NCBI GenBank assembly: GCA_963969365.1
Contig: OZ017757.1
Location: forward strand, 2,046,001-2,110,000
From: Asterochloris sp. CNOR1
Taxonomy: Eukaryota; Chlorophyta; Trebouxiophyceae; Trebouxiales; Trebouxiaceae
Direction of reading: 5' to 3'
Length of the DNA: 64,000 nt
Positions 21,201-31,102 of this stretch are shown here, one piece after another. A program made the position numbers and the translations under genes. Each line of letters begins with the position of its first letter. Position 1 is the stretch's first letter. The notes under the pieces are model-generated. The model saw nothing but the letters and a program-made list of their open reading frames with translations, did not search any database and was not told the DNA's origin.

Positions 21201-23681
21201 GAGGTGGCTGGGATCCATGTCATCATGCTGGGCTGCTACACAGGTGGGCAGTGCGGTCCTGTCCGCCAGTCTGTTGCTTGACACTCTTTCAAGCACAATT
21301 TCATCCCGGCTGACCCACCTGTTGAGCTGGCGAGCTTGGCTTCTGAGTTGCGTGCAAGATGTTGCAGTGCCAGCCAACGCGGTATGGCCATCCGCAGGCT
21401 GTAAGCCCAGACGGACAGCCTGCATCACAAGCTACAGTGCCCATTTTGGGAGCATGATGATGCCGCTGCAGCAGCATCTTCCGTGCCATTCAGGTGACAA
21501 TCAAATGCTGCCCTGCTGCAGACTTTGACACCGAGTCAGACCAATATGCCTGGCTTCAACGGGATCTGGCCACAGTGGACAGGTCCAGGACGCCGTGGCT
21601 CATTGTGGGCATGCATGCGCCATGGTGAGGGGCTGCACAGCCAAGGAATGCACGCTGCACAGCAGGGCCCTCCTTGTGAGCATGCATGCGCCATGGTGAG
21701 GGGCTGCACAATCAAGCACATGCATTTTGTGCAGCAGGGACGTCTTTCATGCTATAGCGCGAGGCAGTCATGCGTGCTGCACAGCTGGGGGTTCATCCAG
21801 GGTACATACCCGCCCAGGTGAGTGCAGGGTGGCACTGCAGTGGCCTGCTGCATAATGCCATGCCTCCTGCTCATCACAGGGGTTTCAGAGTGTCCCAAAG
21901 CTTTTACAATTGGGGATGCAAGATAGGTGCAATGCCCTTGGAAACGTGCTTCAAGCTGCGCCAGCTGTGCCAGACCCAGTGGGGAAAGCTGCACTAAGTC
22001 GATTTCTGCTTGCTGCACAGGTACAACAGCAATGAGTCCCACAATGGAGAGATGGAGGCCATGATGAAAGCCATGGAGGTGAGCCCTGACGATGCTGCCT
22101 ACCTTGTCCAAAGAAATGTGCTCAATATCAGCATTTCCCGGCCTTGAGGGCTCAACCACATGCACAGCAACTGTTTGCATCCTTTGTGTGCATGGCAAGC
22201 ACTTGCTCTTGCCACATCTGTTATACGCTTATGCCCTGGATAACAAGTACCTCCCCTTCCCCTGCTGTGTTGAGCGGAGGGTGCTGCACTCACGTGACCT
22301 CCCCATGCTATAAAGTGCTGTGACCTGAAATGTAACACCTCCCAGAAGCTTTTGGATGTGCACGCCATCCCGCTTGCACGATGTCAGGCAGCTTTGGAAG
22401 GCACAGAGAGTATTGTGCTGTCTCTGACAGGCACCAGAGAGCGCCGTCCTGCGCCTAACTGGCGCAGCCTGGCTGTGGTGCTGCAGGACCTTCTCTTTCA
22501 GCATGGTGTGGACGTTGTCTTCGCAGGCCATGTTCACGTGAGTTGCCTGAGCAATTGCTGTAGAGTGTGGCTCTGCGTCAGTTTCACTTGCTGCTGTGAT
22601 AATCCTGCATGGGCAGCGTCCTGCAGTGTTGTCAAAAGTTGCCTGCCAGCTACCCAGCATAACATGGTCCTTTCCTCCCTGTTGCAAGACCTTGCCTGTC
22701 AGTGCCACACGCTCTGTCCTGCGCAGTTGCAAAAGCGCCTGAGCCTCTTTGTGTAACACCTGGTCCCGCTTTTGACCAAATATCAGAAGTACATATCTGG
22801 CTTGCTTGACATGGTCTGAATCCCCTCTGCTGCAGGCCTATGAGCGAATGCACAGGGTGTATAGGGGCAGCCGCCACGATTGCGGATCCATTTACATCAA
22901 CATTGGTGAGCGCAGCGCGCGCAGAGGTGCCTGCTGCCAGTAGTGCCTGCTCCTGCAAGAGACACATGGCGGCTATAGAGCCACTCCTGTCTTGAAGGTG
23001 CCTAGACCCCTGGGCAACACCTACTCTGGACCATTCTGCCGTTGGCGGAATGCCACCTGCAGACGCTCTGGATCGGCACTCACCGCGGCGCTGGGCAGCA
23101 ATCAGCTTCACAGGAGCCAAGCCTTCTCTCAACACCTTGAGCAGCCTGCAGGCGGAAGAAACAGGGAAGGGTTGGCTCGTGACCGTCAGCAACCAGCTTC
23201 ACCAGAGTCGAGCATTCCCTCACCAACTCGAGCTGCCTTGCAGACAATGCTCGGACCAAGGAGGGGCTTGCTCGTCACTGTTGGAGACGATAGCTCCACA
23301 GCAGCCAAGCTTACTCAAGCTGCCCTGCAGGCGATGGTGGAAACAAGGGAGGGGCTGGGTTGTGACTGCCAGTAAATCAGCTTCACAGGAGGCGAGCATT
23401 CCCTCATCTGCCCTGCAGGCGATGGTGGGAACAGGGAGGGCCTGGCGCGTGACTATCAGCATCCACAGCCCGCCTGGAGTGCCCTGAGGGAGCCCTCATA
23501 CGGCGCTGGTGTGCTGCACTTCCACAGTTCCACCCACGCCACATGGGAGTGGCACCGGAACCAGGACAACACGTTCGAGGTCGGCGACTCAGTTCAACTC
23601 ATTCGCAACACCACCTGCAAGTCCCCCTTCCCCTTCAGCAGTCTGAGCGGCCGGCATGCAGGCCCTGTGCAGGTTGCTTGA
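18244..23681 (+). CDS. PAP: Secreted purple acid phosphatase (metallophosphoesterase)
   Basis: Eleven exons in consistent phase: 18244-18430, 18582-18797, 19537-19700, 19949-20039, 20334-20447, 21103-21243, 21522-21624, 22021-22078, 22487-22537, 22836-22905 and 23419-23681, giving 485 aa. The start [19 protein letters not shown] is a signal peptide. An N-terminal Fn3-like domain follows ([39 protein letters not shown]). All binuclear metal motifs are present: GDLG (D194), GDLSY (D221, Y224), GNHE (N254, H255), GMHAPW (H336) and AGHVH (H373, H375). The C-terminus has [10 protein letters not shown] and WEWHRNQD. It would hydrolyse phosphate esters in the secretory or extracellular space, typically for phosphate scavenging. 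Intron 1 uses a GCAAGC (GC-AG) donor, and three junctions are tandemly duplicated. Asn-linked glycosylation sites such as NTT are visible. Confidence 0.97.
20790..21150 (+). repeat. Tandem acceptor array before PAP exon 6 (73-85 bp x 4)
   Basis: Exon 6 starts after the AG at 21102. Equivalent positions in upstream copies are 21017, 20944 and 20863 (spacing 85, 73, 81). Each unit repeats the intron end (CTGACC.GGCCACTGCC....CTGC.GCAG) and the first 25-35 bases of the exon (AGGTG.T.GCAGG.AAG..C..CTTTGTGGCA). Two upstream copies keep a usable CAG; the most distal has lost it. Confidence 0.8.
21605..21735 (+). repeat. Duplicated donor after PAP exon 7 (71 bp x 2)
   Basis: The sequence GCATGCATGCGCCATG followed by GTGAGGGGCTGCACA occurs at the true donor (boundary 21624) and again 71 bases downstream (boundary 21695). 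This gives a second, equally strong 5' splice site. Confidence 0.85.
23050..23470 (+). repeat. Tandem acceptor array before the last PAP exon (about 88 bp x 5)
   Basis: CTGCAG-type acceptors end at 23062, 23151, 23243, 23330 and 23418 (spacing 89, 92, 87, 88). Most units continue into a diverged copy of the exon start, which in the real exon encodes [13 protein letters not shown]. Only the fifth continues into the conserved C-terminus, so the first four are intronic decoys. Confidence 0.85.
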
Positions 23682-24039
23682 TCTGTAGTGGCCCTCAGCT
23701 CCTCTAGTATCATGTTGCTTGTACGCAGCCCTTTCTCCACTGTGGATTGTTCACTGGCTTCAGCTGGTGGCTGTGGGTTGTTTCTTGTGGCAATGATGGT
23801 GATCAACCCAGCCCCAGCACAAGCTTGGCCGCATGCATTGATGTTTGACAACAGTACTAATTGCATTGATTTCATAGCAAGCGTTGGGAGGCCCATATCC
23901 CTTCAGACTTCGATTCTTCCTCCAACTCCTCATCATTACACCTCCAGATGCACCACATACCTGCAGTGCAGCATATCACTCAGCGATGAAATAAAGCAGT
24001 TTAGCTGAAATGAACACAAGCCTTGGATGCAACTGCAAC
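23682..24039. terminator. Convergent 3' UTRs of PAP and CSN8
   Basis: Lies between the PAP stop (plus) and CSN8 stop (minus). A minus-strand TGTAA at 23940-23936 lies 100 bases beyond the CSN8 stop. A plus-strand TGTAA (in CTTTTGTAAG, near 24056) falls inside the last CSN8 exon and may serve PAP, in which case the two transcripts overlap. Confidence 0.45.
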
Positions 24040-26393
24040 TCACTCTGTCAGCTTTTGTAAGTGCTGTATTCCTGTGGTAGCATTGTGTTGCTGGGGCTTC
24101 TGGCGAACCTGCATGTATGATGCAACCAGTCACACAGCGTGCTCAATCTGGCAGAGGCGGCTGGAGACACCATGCCAAGCACAGACTCACCTCAAGTAAG
24201 TTTGTGCTTGGGTTGAGGTCCCAGCCTTCTTGTTTGGCCACTGTACAAAGACAAGCATGAATTGGTTACTTCAGTGCAGCAGGCAGGTAAGCAGCATGCT
24301 TGCACAAAGACAGGCACACTTGGGTGCTCTGGCCCATCAGGCAGGTATGTAGCATGTCTTTGTATCCAGCTGCCATCTAAACCTGTTTGCTGGTGCCTGC
24401 TGCACCGCGGCTGCTGCATGTGCGAGGCACAGCCAATTTACCACCAACACCTGTGGTGCTGCAGCCATGCATTTCTTCAGCAGCACCTTGGCCCAGAACA
24501 ACAACGTGAGATTGCCTGCATGGCCCAGACAGAAGGCATCTGCTGGGTCCTGAGAGCAGGCAAGATGCCATCAGGAAGCTACCTGCCAGGTGGCTTTCCT
24601 GCTGCATCTCGTCTGGGCTCATGGCAAGCCCTCCACACAGGCCCACAAGCACCGCTCTGCAACATGATGACATCCAACCTCCCTTGTCTGGGACTTGCAC
24701 CAAGCGGCATACAGTAGCCCCTCAGCAGCGGCCCACAAATACAGCTTGCCCTTGCACACTGACCAGGGGTCAACATGGCTGCTGTCACAAGCAGTGCTTA
24801 ACTTCAAAGTACATCTCACCCTTTGCAGCCTCATCTGGCAGCACAGAAGCGATGCAGGTCCCATTGATCAGGTTATCCTGCATGATCTCATCTTCAAGCA
24901 CGCCCACAATGGCAGCCCTGAATCCGCCTAGCACTGATCAAAGCCACCTCTGCCTTGGCTAGCAGCCAAACCCAGGACTGCAGGGCACAACAGCAGCCAC
25001 CAGCACAGCTCACCCTGCACAGCCGCGTCTGGAGTCATGCCCAGGATGGCAGCCAGCTTGTTGGGCCCGATGTTAGCATAGGCGTGACTCACAAGCTTCA
25101 GGTTGTGCTGCTGCAACTGGCCCGCAATGGCCTTGACCAGAAGCTGGGCCGGGGGGCTCCATGCATGGCTGGCCAGGGCTGCCCATGTGCCCTGCAGCCA
25201 ACGTGAATCTGAGCGACTCAGCAGCTTGCAAGGACTTGCCCAAGCAAGTCGAGTACAGGCGTGGCAGGCCAAGGTGGGCATGAGCGGGCTTGTGCCCTGC
25301 AGCCACGAAGGACGTGAGCGCCTCAGCAGCCCACATGGCAGCAGGCTGCAGGAGCGCGTTGCATAATCGGGCGCCATGCGTAGCTGGCCAGCGCTGCCCA
25401 TGTGCACTGCAGAGTGGAGCATGCCGAGCACAGGACACCAGCCCAAGGCACGCCTGAGGAAGTCAGATCCACACGTGGTGGGCAGGAACTGCTGCTTGCA
25501 TCACAGGCCAAACTTTGGTGTCATGAAGACGCCAGCTGTGTGTGAGACTGTTGGGTGAACACACAATGGCTGAAAGGCAAGCGACCTCCAAGCGTGGCAG
25601 GCTAGTGCTCAGAAGGTGGACTGTGTCACGATGCTGCTGGCTGCTGTGTGTGAAAGAGCTGGGTGCATGGCCTGCTGTGTGTGGGACAGACATCTCCCTC
25701 AGATATCTGTAGCACTCATGCAGGGCAGAGGTGCAGGTCTGCCGTAGGCCCCTTGGGATTGTGCATGCATGTGCAGCAGCCCTGTGCATCAGTAACAGCA
25801 CAGGCTGTAGTCTGATAGCAGCTGATGCTGTCCTGCAGGGCCCACCTGGAAGTCCTGATTCCACATGCACTGCAGCAGGAGGAAAGCTGCCACTGCCTCA
25901 GGGTCCTGCAGGTGCGACAGGACTCTGCTGAGGTCAAGGTTCCATGCGGCAGGAGAGCTGATGCTCAGGTGCGGGAGAGGACAGGTGCCACCAGCAGACC
26001 TGCTTGGCAGGGTCTCCTGATCGCTTCCACAGGAATCGTGCATCGCACCTGCAAGCATGGCTTCTGCTGAGTGGGTTGCAGCAGACAGATGGGGTTCTGT
26101 GTCAGGGCATCACTCACAGGTGATCATTGGAGATGTGGCCCAGCATGTGAAGAGCCATGGGCCATTGCTGGTCCAGCACCCCAGGGTCAGGACTCTGCAA
26201 GGACAACAGGTTGTTGTGATGTGACTCTGCTTATGCAGATGCAACAGCTTGGTCAACATTGAAAAGAATCAACTCTGACCTGCAGCTCTAGTTCATCCAG
26301 CATGGGGGCCACCTCATCAAACTTGCCAGCAGCAAGCTTAACTTGAACCTTATGCTCAGGGAGCATCTGTGCAGCACCGTCTTCGCTTGCCAT
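24040..26393 (-). CDS. CSN8: COP9 signalosome subunit 8
   Basis: Seven minus-strand exons in phase: 26393-26280, 26194-26118, 26048-26000, 25905-25846, 25191-25014, 24240-24191 and 24108-24040, giving 198 aa, the usual CSN8 length. Landmarks are WPMALHMLGHI, the strongly conserved CDARFLWKR, and AVAAFLLLQCMWNQDFQ. A PCI-domain helix HNLKLVSHAYANIGPNKLAAILG follows, then the winged-helix end AKQEGWDLNPSTNLLEV, and finally a C-terminal helix GIQHLQKLTE. CSN8 is a scaffold subunit of the COP9 signalosome, which removes NEDD8 from cullins and so controls SCF ligases. An additional in-frame 108 nt exon may be inserted at the PCI/winged-helix junction (24927-24820). The acceptor of exon 5 heads a decoy array. 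Confidence 0.92.
24820..24927 (-). other. Candidate in-frame cassette exon within CSN8
   Basis: A 108 nt open block with a TAG acceptor and a GTGAGA donor, and with the same phase (1) at both ends as the intron between CSN8 exons 5 and 6. It reads GFRAAIVGVLEDEIMQDNLI and continues to DEAAKG, which looks protein-like. Known CSN8 proteins run directly from the PCI helix to the EGW segment, so inclusion would insert 36 residues at a domain junction without shifting frame. Confidence 0.45.
25160..25435 (-). repeat. Tandem acceptor array in CSN8 (about 107 bp x 3)
   Basis: The acceptor boundary of CSN8 exon 5 (25191) recurs at 25296 and 25406 (spacing 105 and 110). Each is followed on the minus strand by a version of the exon start, GGCACATGGGCAGCCCTGGC. 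Only the copy at 25191 leads into the PCI-domain coding sequence. Confidence 0.78.
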
Positions 26394-27492
26394 TGTCAGA
26401 TCTGCGTTTTGCTATGTTAGTTGCATGGGCCTATGTCACATGTTCATCTTCCAGGTCAATTGGTGCTGTGCTCCCGAGTCGATCTGTTGTGCGATTGATT
26501 GCTGTGCTTCAGACATGCATGAATTTCTCTGCGCATCCTGGGCTGCTGAGCTTTCTTGCAGGGCTACATAATGTTGTCAGCGCCTGCCAGAGTGAAACTG
26601 ATTGGCTGGCTGATACACTGTGATAACTGCCCGCCCGTCTGGCTGCAGGGTGTTTGTCCTGCAGAGGGACTGCAAAGCAAGCCTCTGGCACCCACATCTT
26701 CCTTCAGCATGCGGCTCATTGGCAACACATGCAACCAAATTTGCAGGGTGTGTCGTCACCACAGGGCGCAGAGGCTGGCATACAAGATGGGTGTCCAGTG
26801 GCAGGAAGCAATGAAGCTTGCTCACTTGATGCGTTCCCTGAAGTATGGCCTGCGCAATGGGGCTGGTAATCCAGCTGAGACTCTCACCTCACTGAGGTGC
26901 AAATGACTCCCTGGCAATGGCCTTGCTGACACGCATGAGCTTCACATTTTTCAGGCCACACTTCTCACCTGTGCGGGTGCGATGTCGCAGGACATCTTCA
27001 GGACAGTCCTGCAAATAAAAATTTTGTATCTTTGCCAGATGGTGCCATGCGCACAGGGCACATGAATGCTCGGCACATCCATCGCACGCCATGCTCCACA
27101 CTTTGTTGCCATGACGCGCTGGAGATGTCCTTCTCAAACTGCAACCTCAAGGTGATGAAGTTCCTGATGCCCTCATTGGGCTACATCCATGCCTTTGGCA
27201 AGCTGTAATGCATATGGTAGGGCAGTTAGTTGATGATCCTCACCAAAGTTGGGCAACTGTTGAGTTTGCCAAATTGATGGAATTTGCATGATGCAAAAGC
27301 AGTCTATCAGCCCAAAACCATGGTCATGTCAGTAAGCTGCCTACTATGTTTGTCAGAATCTGGTTTTCAGTAACTGCATTGAGCAGACTTGGTTTGGTGT
27401 CAGGGGATGTCGTTGCAGTCCAGCTGAGCTGAATAAGCAAGAGATTAAATGCCTGCTGAGTGTGTATCCTGATTCCTCGACATATGCCTGCA
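26394..27492. other. Unresolved 1.1 kb between CSN8 and SSU72
   Basis: Contains the CSN8 promoter at its left end and the SSU72 3' UTR at its right. On the minus strand a block at about 27010-26895 has a TTTGCAG acceptor and GTGAGG donor and reads DCPEDVLRHRTRTGEKCGLK and further; I do not recognise it. On the plus strand a short ORF near 27125-27206 ends in a TAA that overlaps a TGTAA. A small unknown gene on either strand is possible, but no complete model could be built. Confidence 0.3.
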
Positions 27493-29617
27493 TCAGTAAA
27501 AGCAGATGGTGTAGACTGGGCAGCGGCCTGTTTCTGCCTCAAAGGTGGCTATGATGGCATCAATGGCCTCCTCCCACTCATCTGCATCTTCACACTGCAA
27601 CAGCCATGGCAACTCAGCATTGAGAAGTCACTGGAGCTGCGCTGTGGTACTTGGGCCGCTAGCGGCAGCAATACAGCTCACACGCAGTAGCCAGGCGCAT
27701 ATGCAGGGGGCTCTGCGCTGCTCAGGCTGACATCATGCTGCCACAAGACATCTGCTGCGACAGGGCTACTGAGTGTGTGTCTCATGTCAGCTCACCATCT
27801 GGCACAGCCTCAGAGCCTGAGGAGCTGCAATGCTTGCCTCAGCGCGGCTGTCCTTCACGTCCTGCACAGCAGCGTAAGACTTGGCACACCTTTCTGTGGG
27901 CTTGACAAGGCAGGCCTCACGAAAAAGAAACAGCAGCGCACTCTACAGGAATGCGGATGCATTGGTTTGAGGTAGCGCTCTGATCGTTCACAGCTGACAC
28001 ACTGTTGGTGTCATCAGCCTGCAGAGCCAAAGAAGACCCTCTCACCATGTTGATCACCAGCAGGGGCTTCATTGAAGTCTGCTCCCGCTGGTTCATGTCT
28101 GCAAAATGCCCTGGCCTGTCAGAACATGAAGTGCACATATGGTGACTACAGGCAGCGCCAGTACCACTGGCACTTGCAGCCAGCATGTAGCTCCAGAGCG
28201 GTTGTAGCCTTGTTGACCAACAGCATCAGAAAGGGTGCTCAGCTCAACCTCACTGCAGTTGCTGTATGTCAAGGCAGGGCGGGAGAAGCAGCCTTATCAT
28301 CACCAGGTGCACACCCACCAGGACTAGAAACAGCAGCAAAGGCCATTCACATCATGGGAGGTCAGCAGCGCACCCTCAACAAGCTGCTCCATCACGCGCT
28401 CCTCAAATGTGAGGGCCACATCAAACTCAGACCTGCACAGACGGCACCAGAACTGAGTAGAGGCAGGTCCTGCATGCGGCATGAGCACTCTGCAGGGCTG
28501 ACAGGCTGCAGGCACACGGCCACCCGCCAGGTCCTGCAGAACCAGACTATGCACACGGCTGTACAGGACAGCGCGTGCTGGGCGGACTCATCGCATTCTT
28601 GTCGTGTCATGGCCCAGTTGCGCCCCCCCAAGAAGGCCAGAGGCCACGGCGTGAGGAAATAGCACAACTCAATGCTAGCAAGTCGGGGCCGCAGCAGCAC
28701 AGCATGTCAGACATACACCTCACTTGTCATCGTGCCACCGCTCAGGCGCCTTTTTGATGCCCATGTTGCGCCGCATCATGGGCAGCAGCCCATTTTGGGT
28801 GTAGGTCTCTGTCGACTTAGCCGTCAAATCGTTGAATATGTCCTCATAGGGAGTGCCAAAGGGGTAGATATTGGGCTGGGAGGCGGTCGGCCCTGGCAGT
28901 TTCACGTGGTTCCCCACACCAAAGCTCTCCACCTGCAGCGACACAAAGCAGTTTGGACGAGCTGCAGCACTGGAAGCTAAGCTTAATGCCCATGGCAACT
29001 GGACGGGGCCGCCCACACACTAGCTTGCCATCTGCAGGGACACAGAGAGGCCAAAGGAGCTGCAGCTCAGAAAGCTCAAGGTGGATGCCCACAACAAAGC
29101 TGTTCACCTGCAGGGATGCAGGAATGTCAACCTTCACTGAGGGTGGCACTCAAGGTTGTGGCGGGGCCTTGCAGCCATGCATGAGAGCACAGAGCCTGTG
29201 TTGGAGCTCCGCTTGCAGGCAAGGCTGAGTGGAACGGGAGATGGTGCTGCTGTCAACTGTGGCCCTGGCAGCTTACCCTCACCACAAGCCCTGACCCCAG
29301 GACGTAGGTGGCTGGGCAAGGCCAAATCGTGAAAAGCAGCTGCAGGACAGGGCTGCCAAGCCCAGGGCTGTCTCTCATCGATGAGATGTTACATTAGATA
29401 GGGTCAGGCTTTGGCTGCAGCCAGGCCGAGAGGAAACACGTGCTTCTGGCCAGGGCCTCACATTGAGGCCCTTCTCCTGCAGCAGGGCGTGAGCCTCCAT
29501 GCTCCGGTTCACATTGCTGGCGCACACCTGCATGGTGTGCAGGCCACATTCAGGGTGGCAAAGGGGTTACATGTATCACGGCCTGGACCTCACCATTGCA
29601 AATCTCAGCTTGGGCAT
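27493..29617 (-). CDS. SSU72: RNA polymerase II CTD phosphatase SSU72
   Basis: Seven minus-strand exons in exact phase: 29617-29594, 29527-29462, 28932-28724, 28432-28374, 28098-28046, 27861-27796 and 27594-27493, giving 192 aa (human SSU72 is 194). The N-terminus MPKLRFAMVCASNVNRSMEA contains the CX5R phosphatase loop (C10 to R16). Further landmarks are VESFGVGNHVKLPGP, ETYTQNGLLPMM, and the C-terminal TGRCPVYTICFY, which matches the family ending. It removes phosphate from Ser5 and Ser7 of the Pol II C-terminal repeat during 3' end processing. The start exon is only 24 nt. All introns are GT-AG. The gene is divergent from the DUF4258-like gene. Confidence 0.97.
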
Positions 29618-29759
29618 GTCTTAGTCACATCTCAGTCTTTGCAGCGTGAGATTCGTTGTCGATGGACCATCCCAGCATGAGGAAATCCTAGCATGAGGTG
29701 TCAACCTAATGAAATCTATGTGCACAAATCAGAAGTCAGAATCCTCCCAGATCACCAAC
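29618..29759. promoter_or_regulatory. 142 bp head-to-head promoter of SSU72 and the DUF4258-like gene
   Basis: Only 142 bases separate the two opposed start codons (29617 minus, 29760 plus). No clear TATA box is visible. Confidence 0.6.
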
Positions 29760-30787
29760 ATGGCGGGTGCATTTCGGGGCAGAAGCAGAGGTCGTGGCGG
29801 CCAGAAGGTAGCAAGGATGCCCAGGCAGCCACGGTCAAAGGGGAAGTCTGGGGACCCCGGCGGTGTGCTGTACACATCTGGTTTTACTTTTTAACACACG
29901 GCACAATCGATAGAGCGCTGCCTCACTGCCAGGTCTTCCACTGCAGGGGGCCTTGGCATCTTCATGGCAGTGGCTGGAGCCATGGTGGCAGCATGTGTGG
30001 GGGCAATGTTTAGAGATCACCGGAAGCAGGCTGCAGACACCAGCATGCTGCACAAGATGCTCAGAAAGCCCATCAATTACACAGAGCATGCCAAATGCCG
30101 CATGGACTGCAGGTGTGCTGCAATCTGCTGCCAAGCAAATGCCAGTCTGCTTTACCTATAGCTTGATGATGGCACATGCGGGTTCAGTTAGGCTTGTTTA
30201 TAGTCTGCATTTAGCAGCGCTGTTCATCCCAGATTGGTGCCTTGACACCATTAAGCTACTGAGGCGCCGCTAACCTGCTGGACTTGCTCATCTACAACAT
30301 GGCTGCATCTTTCAACATGGACCTGCAGGTGCATCTGCCATGGGCTCCTGGGCTGCTAATATGCTGCCGTTCACTTGTTGTAGAGGCTGCAGCATTGCTG
30401 TGCTGCAGATATATCTCAGACGCAGAAGTGCGGGAGTCATTGAAAACTGGCAAAGTCAACAGCAGAAAAAGCAATCGAGAAGCTTTGCCATGCCCCAAGA
30501 TCACAGTGGATGCTGCTGTGGGTCCCAATGGCAAGCACATCCAGAATGTCTTCAACGCATGCCCAGGTAAAACATACTGGCTTCTGAAATTGGACCAACT
30601 GCAGCACCAGCTGGTTTCGTCTGCATCTGACTGGAAGTGCTGGCTTCCTCAGTGCTATTGTGCCGTGCCTACTGTATTCTTAATGCAACAGCAAATGTGA
30701 TGTGTCCTTTCTTCCTTGCCTGCAGGCAGCACCGATGTCATCACTGTGATAGACACAGACACAAATTGGGCCTGTTATTGTCCATGA
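29760..30787 (+). CDS. Small membrane-anchored DUF4258-like protein
   Basis: Four exons in phase: 29760-29862, 29947-30112, 30409-30566 and 30726-30787, giving 162 aa. The N-terminus is Arg/Gly-rich and basic (MAGAFRGRSRGRGGQK). A hydrophobic segment GLGIFMAVAGAMVAACVGAM follows, then a compact domain with TEHAKCRMDCRYISDAEVRE, KITVDAAVGPNGKHIQNVFN and DVITVIDTDTNWACYCP. The order 'HA..RM..R.IS..EV...L....' then a strand-rich '..VVTVI' end is that of the DUF4258 family, whose biochemical role is unknown. The basic leader plus one TM could target a mitochondrion or plastid membrane; that is inference. The first donor (GTGTGC) is weak. Confidence 0.68.
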
Positions 30788-31102
30788 AGTGCAAGGCATG
30801 GTTGCCTAGGCCAGGTCAGCCAAATCACCTTCTGAACCTGCTGACGACTGTGGTGATCCCCAGGACCAGCCAATGCCTCGAGTTCCCTACTGTGCTGGGG
30901 TGCTGTGCTTCAAATTTGCTTTGCTGCAATTTAGCTTGCACCAGCTTTGTCAGCAGCGCAAATACTATGACATGCATTCATTGCAGCAGCTTATTCTGGC
31001 ACACTCTTGGGTGACCTGCACAATTCAACTGCACAACACGTGCTAAGCAGCAGAAAGGGGCAGCAGCATTGCAACAGCAGCGTGGGGCAGCAGGACGAAA
31101 GA
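30788..31102. other. Intergenic, convergent 3' ends
   Basis: 315 bases between the stops of the DUF4258-like gene and PRL1. No coding signal and no clear TGTAA were seen. Confidence 0.4.

Noticed and set aside
22350-22440. Alternative PAP exon starting KLLDVH at 22350
   Set aside because: It follows an AG and extends the frame, but lacks the conserved [17 protein letters not shown] segment, which is supplied in phase by exon 22487-22537.
23140-23340. Extra coding exons of the phosphatase
   Set aside because: The units resemble the start of the last exon but are degraded and run into stops; the protein is complete without them.
29880-29946. tRNA-like stretch in the first intron of the DUF4258-like gene
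   Set aside because: I could not form a cloverleaf with conserved A and B boxes.
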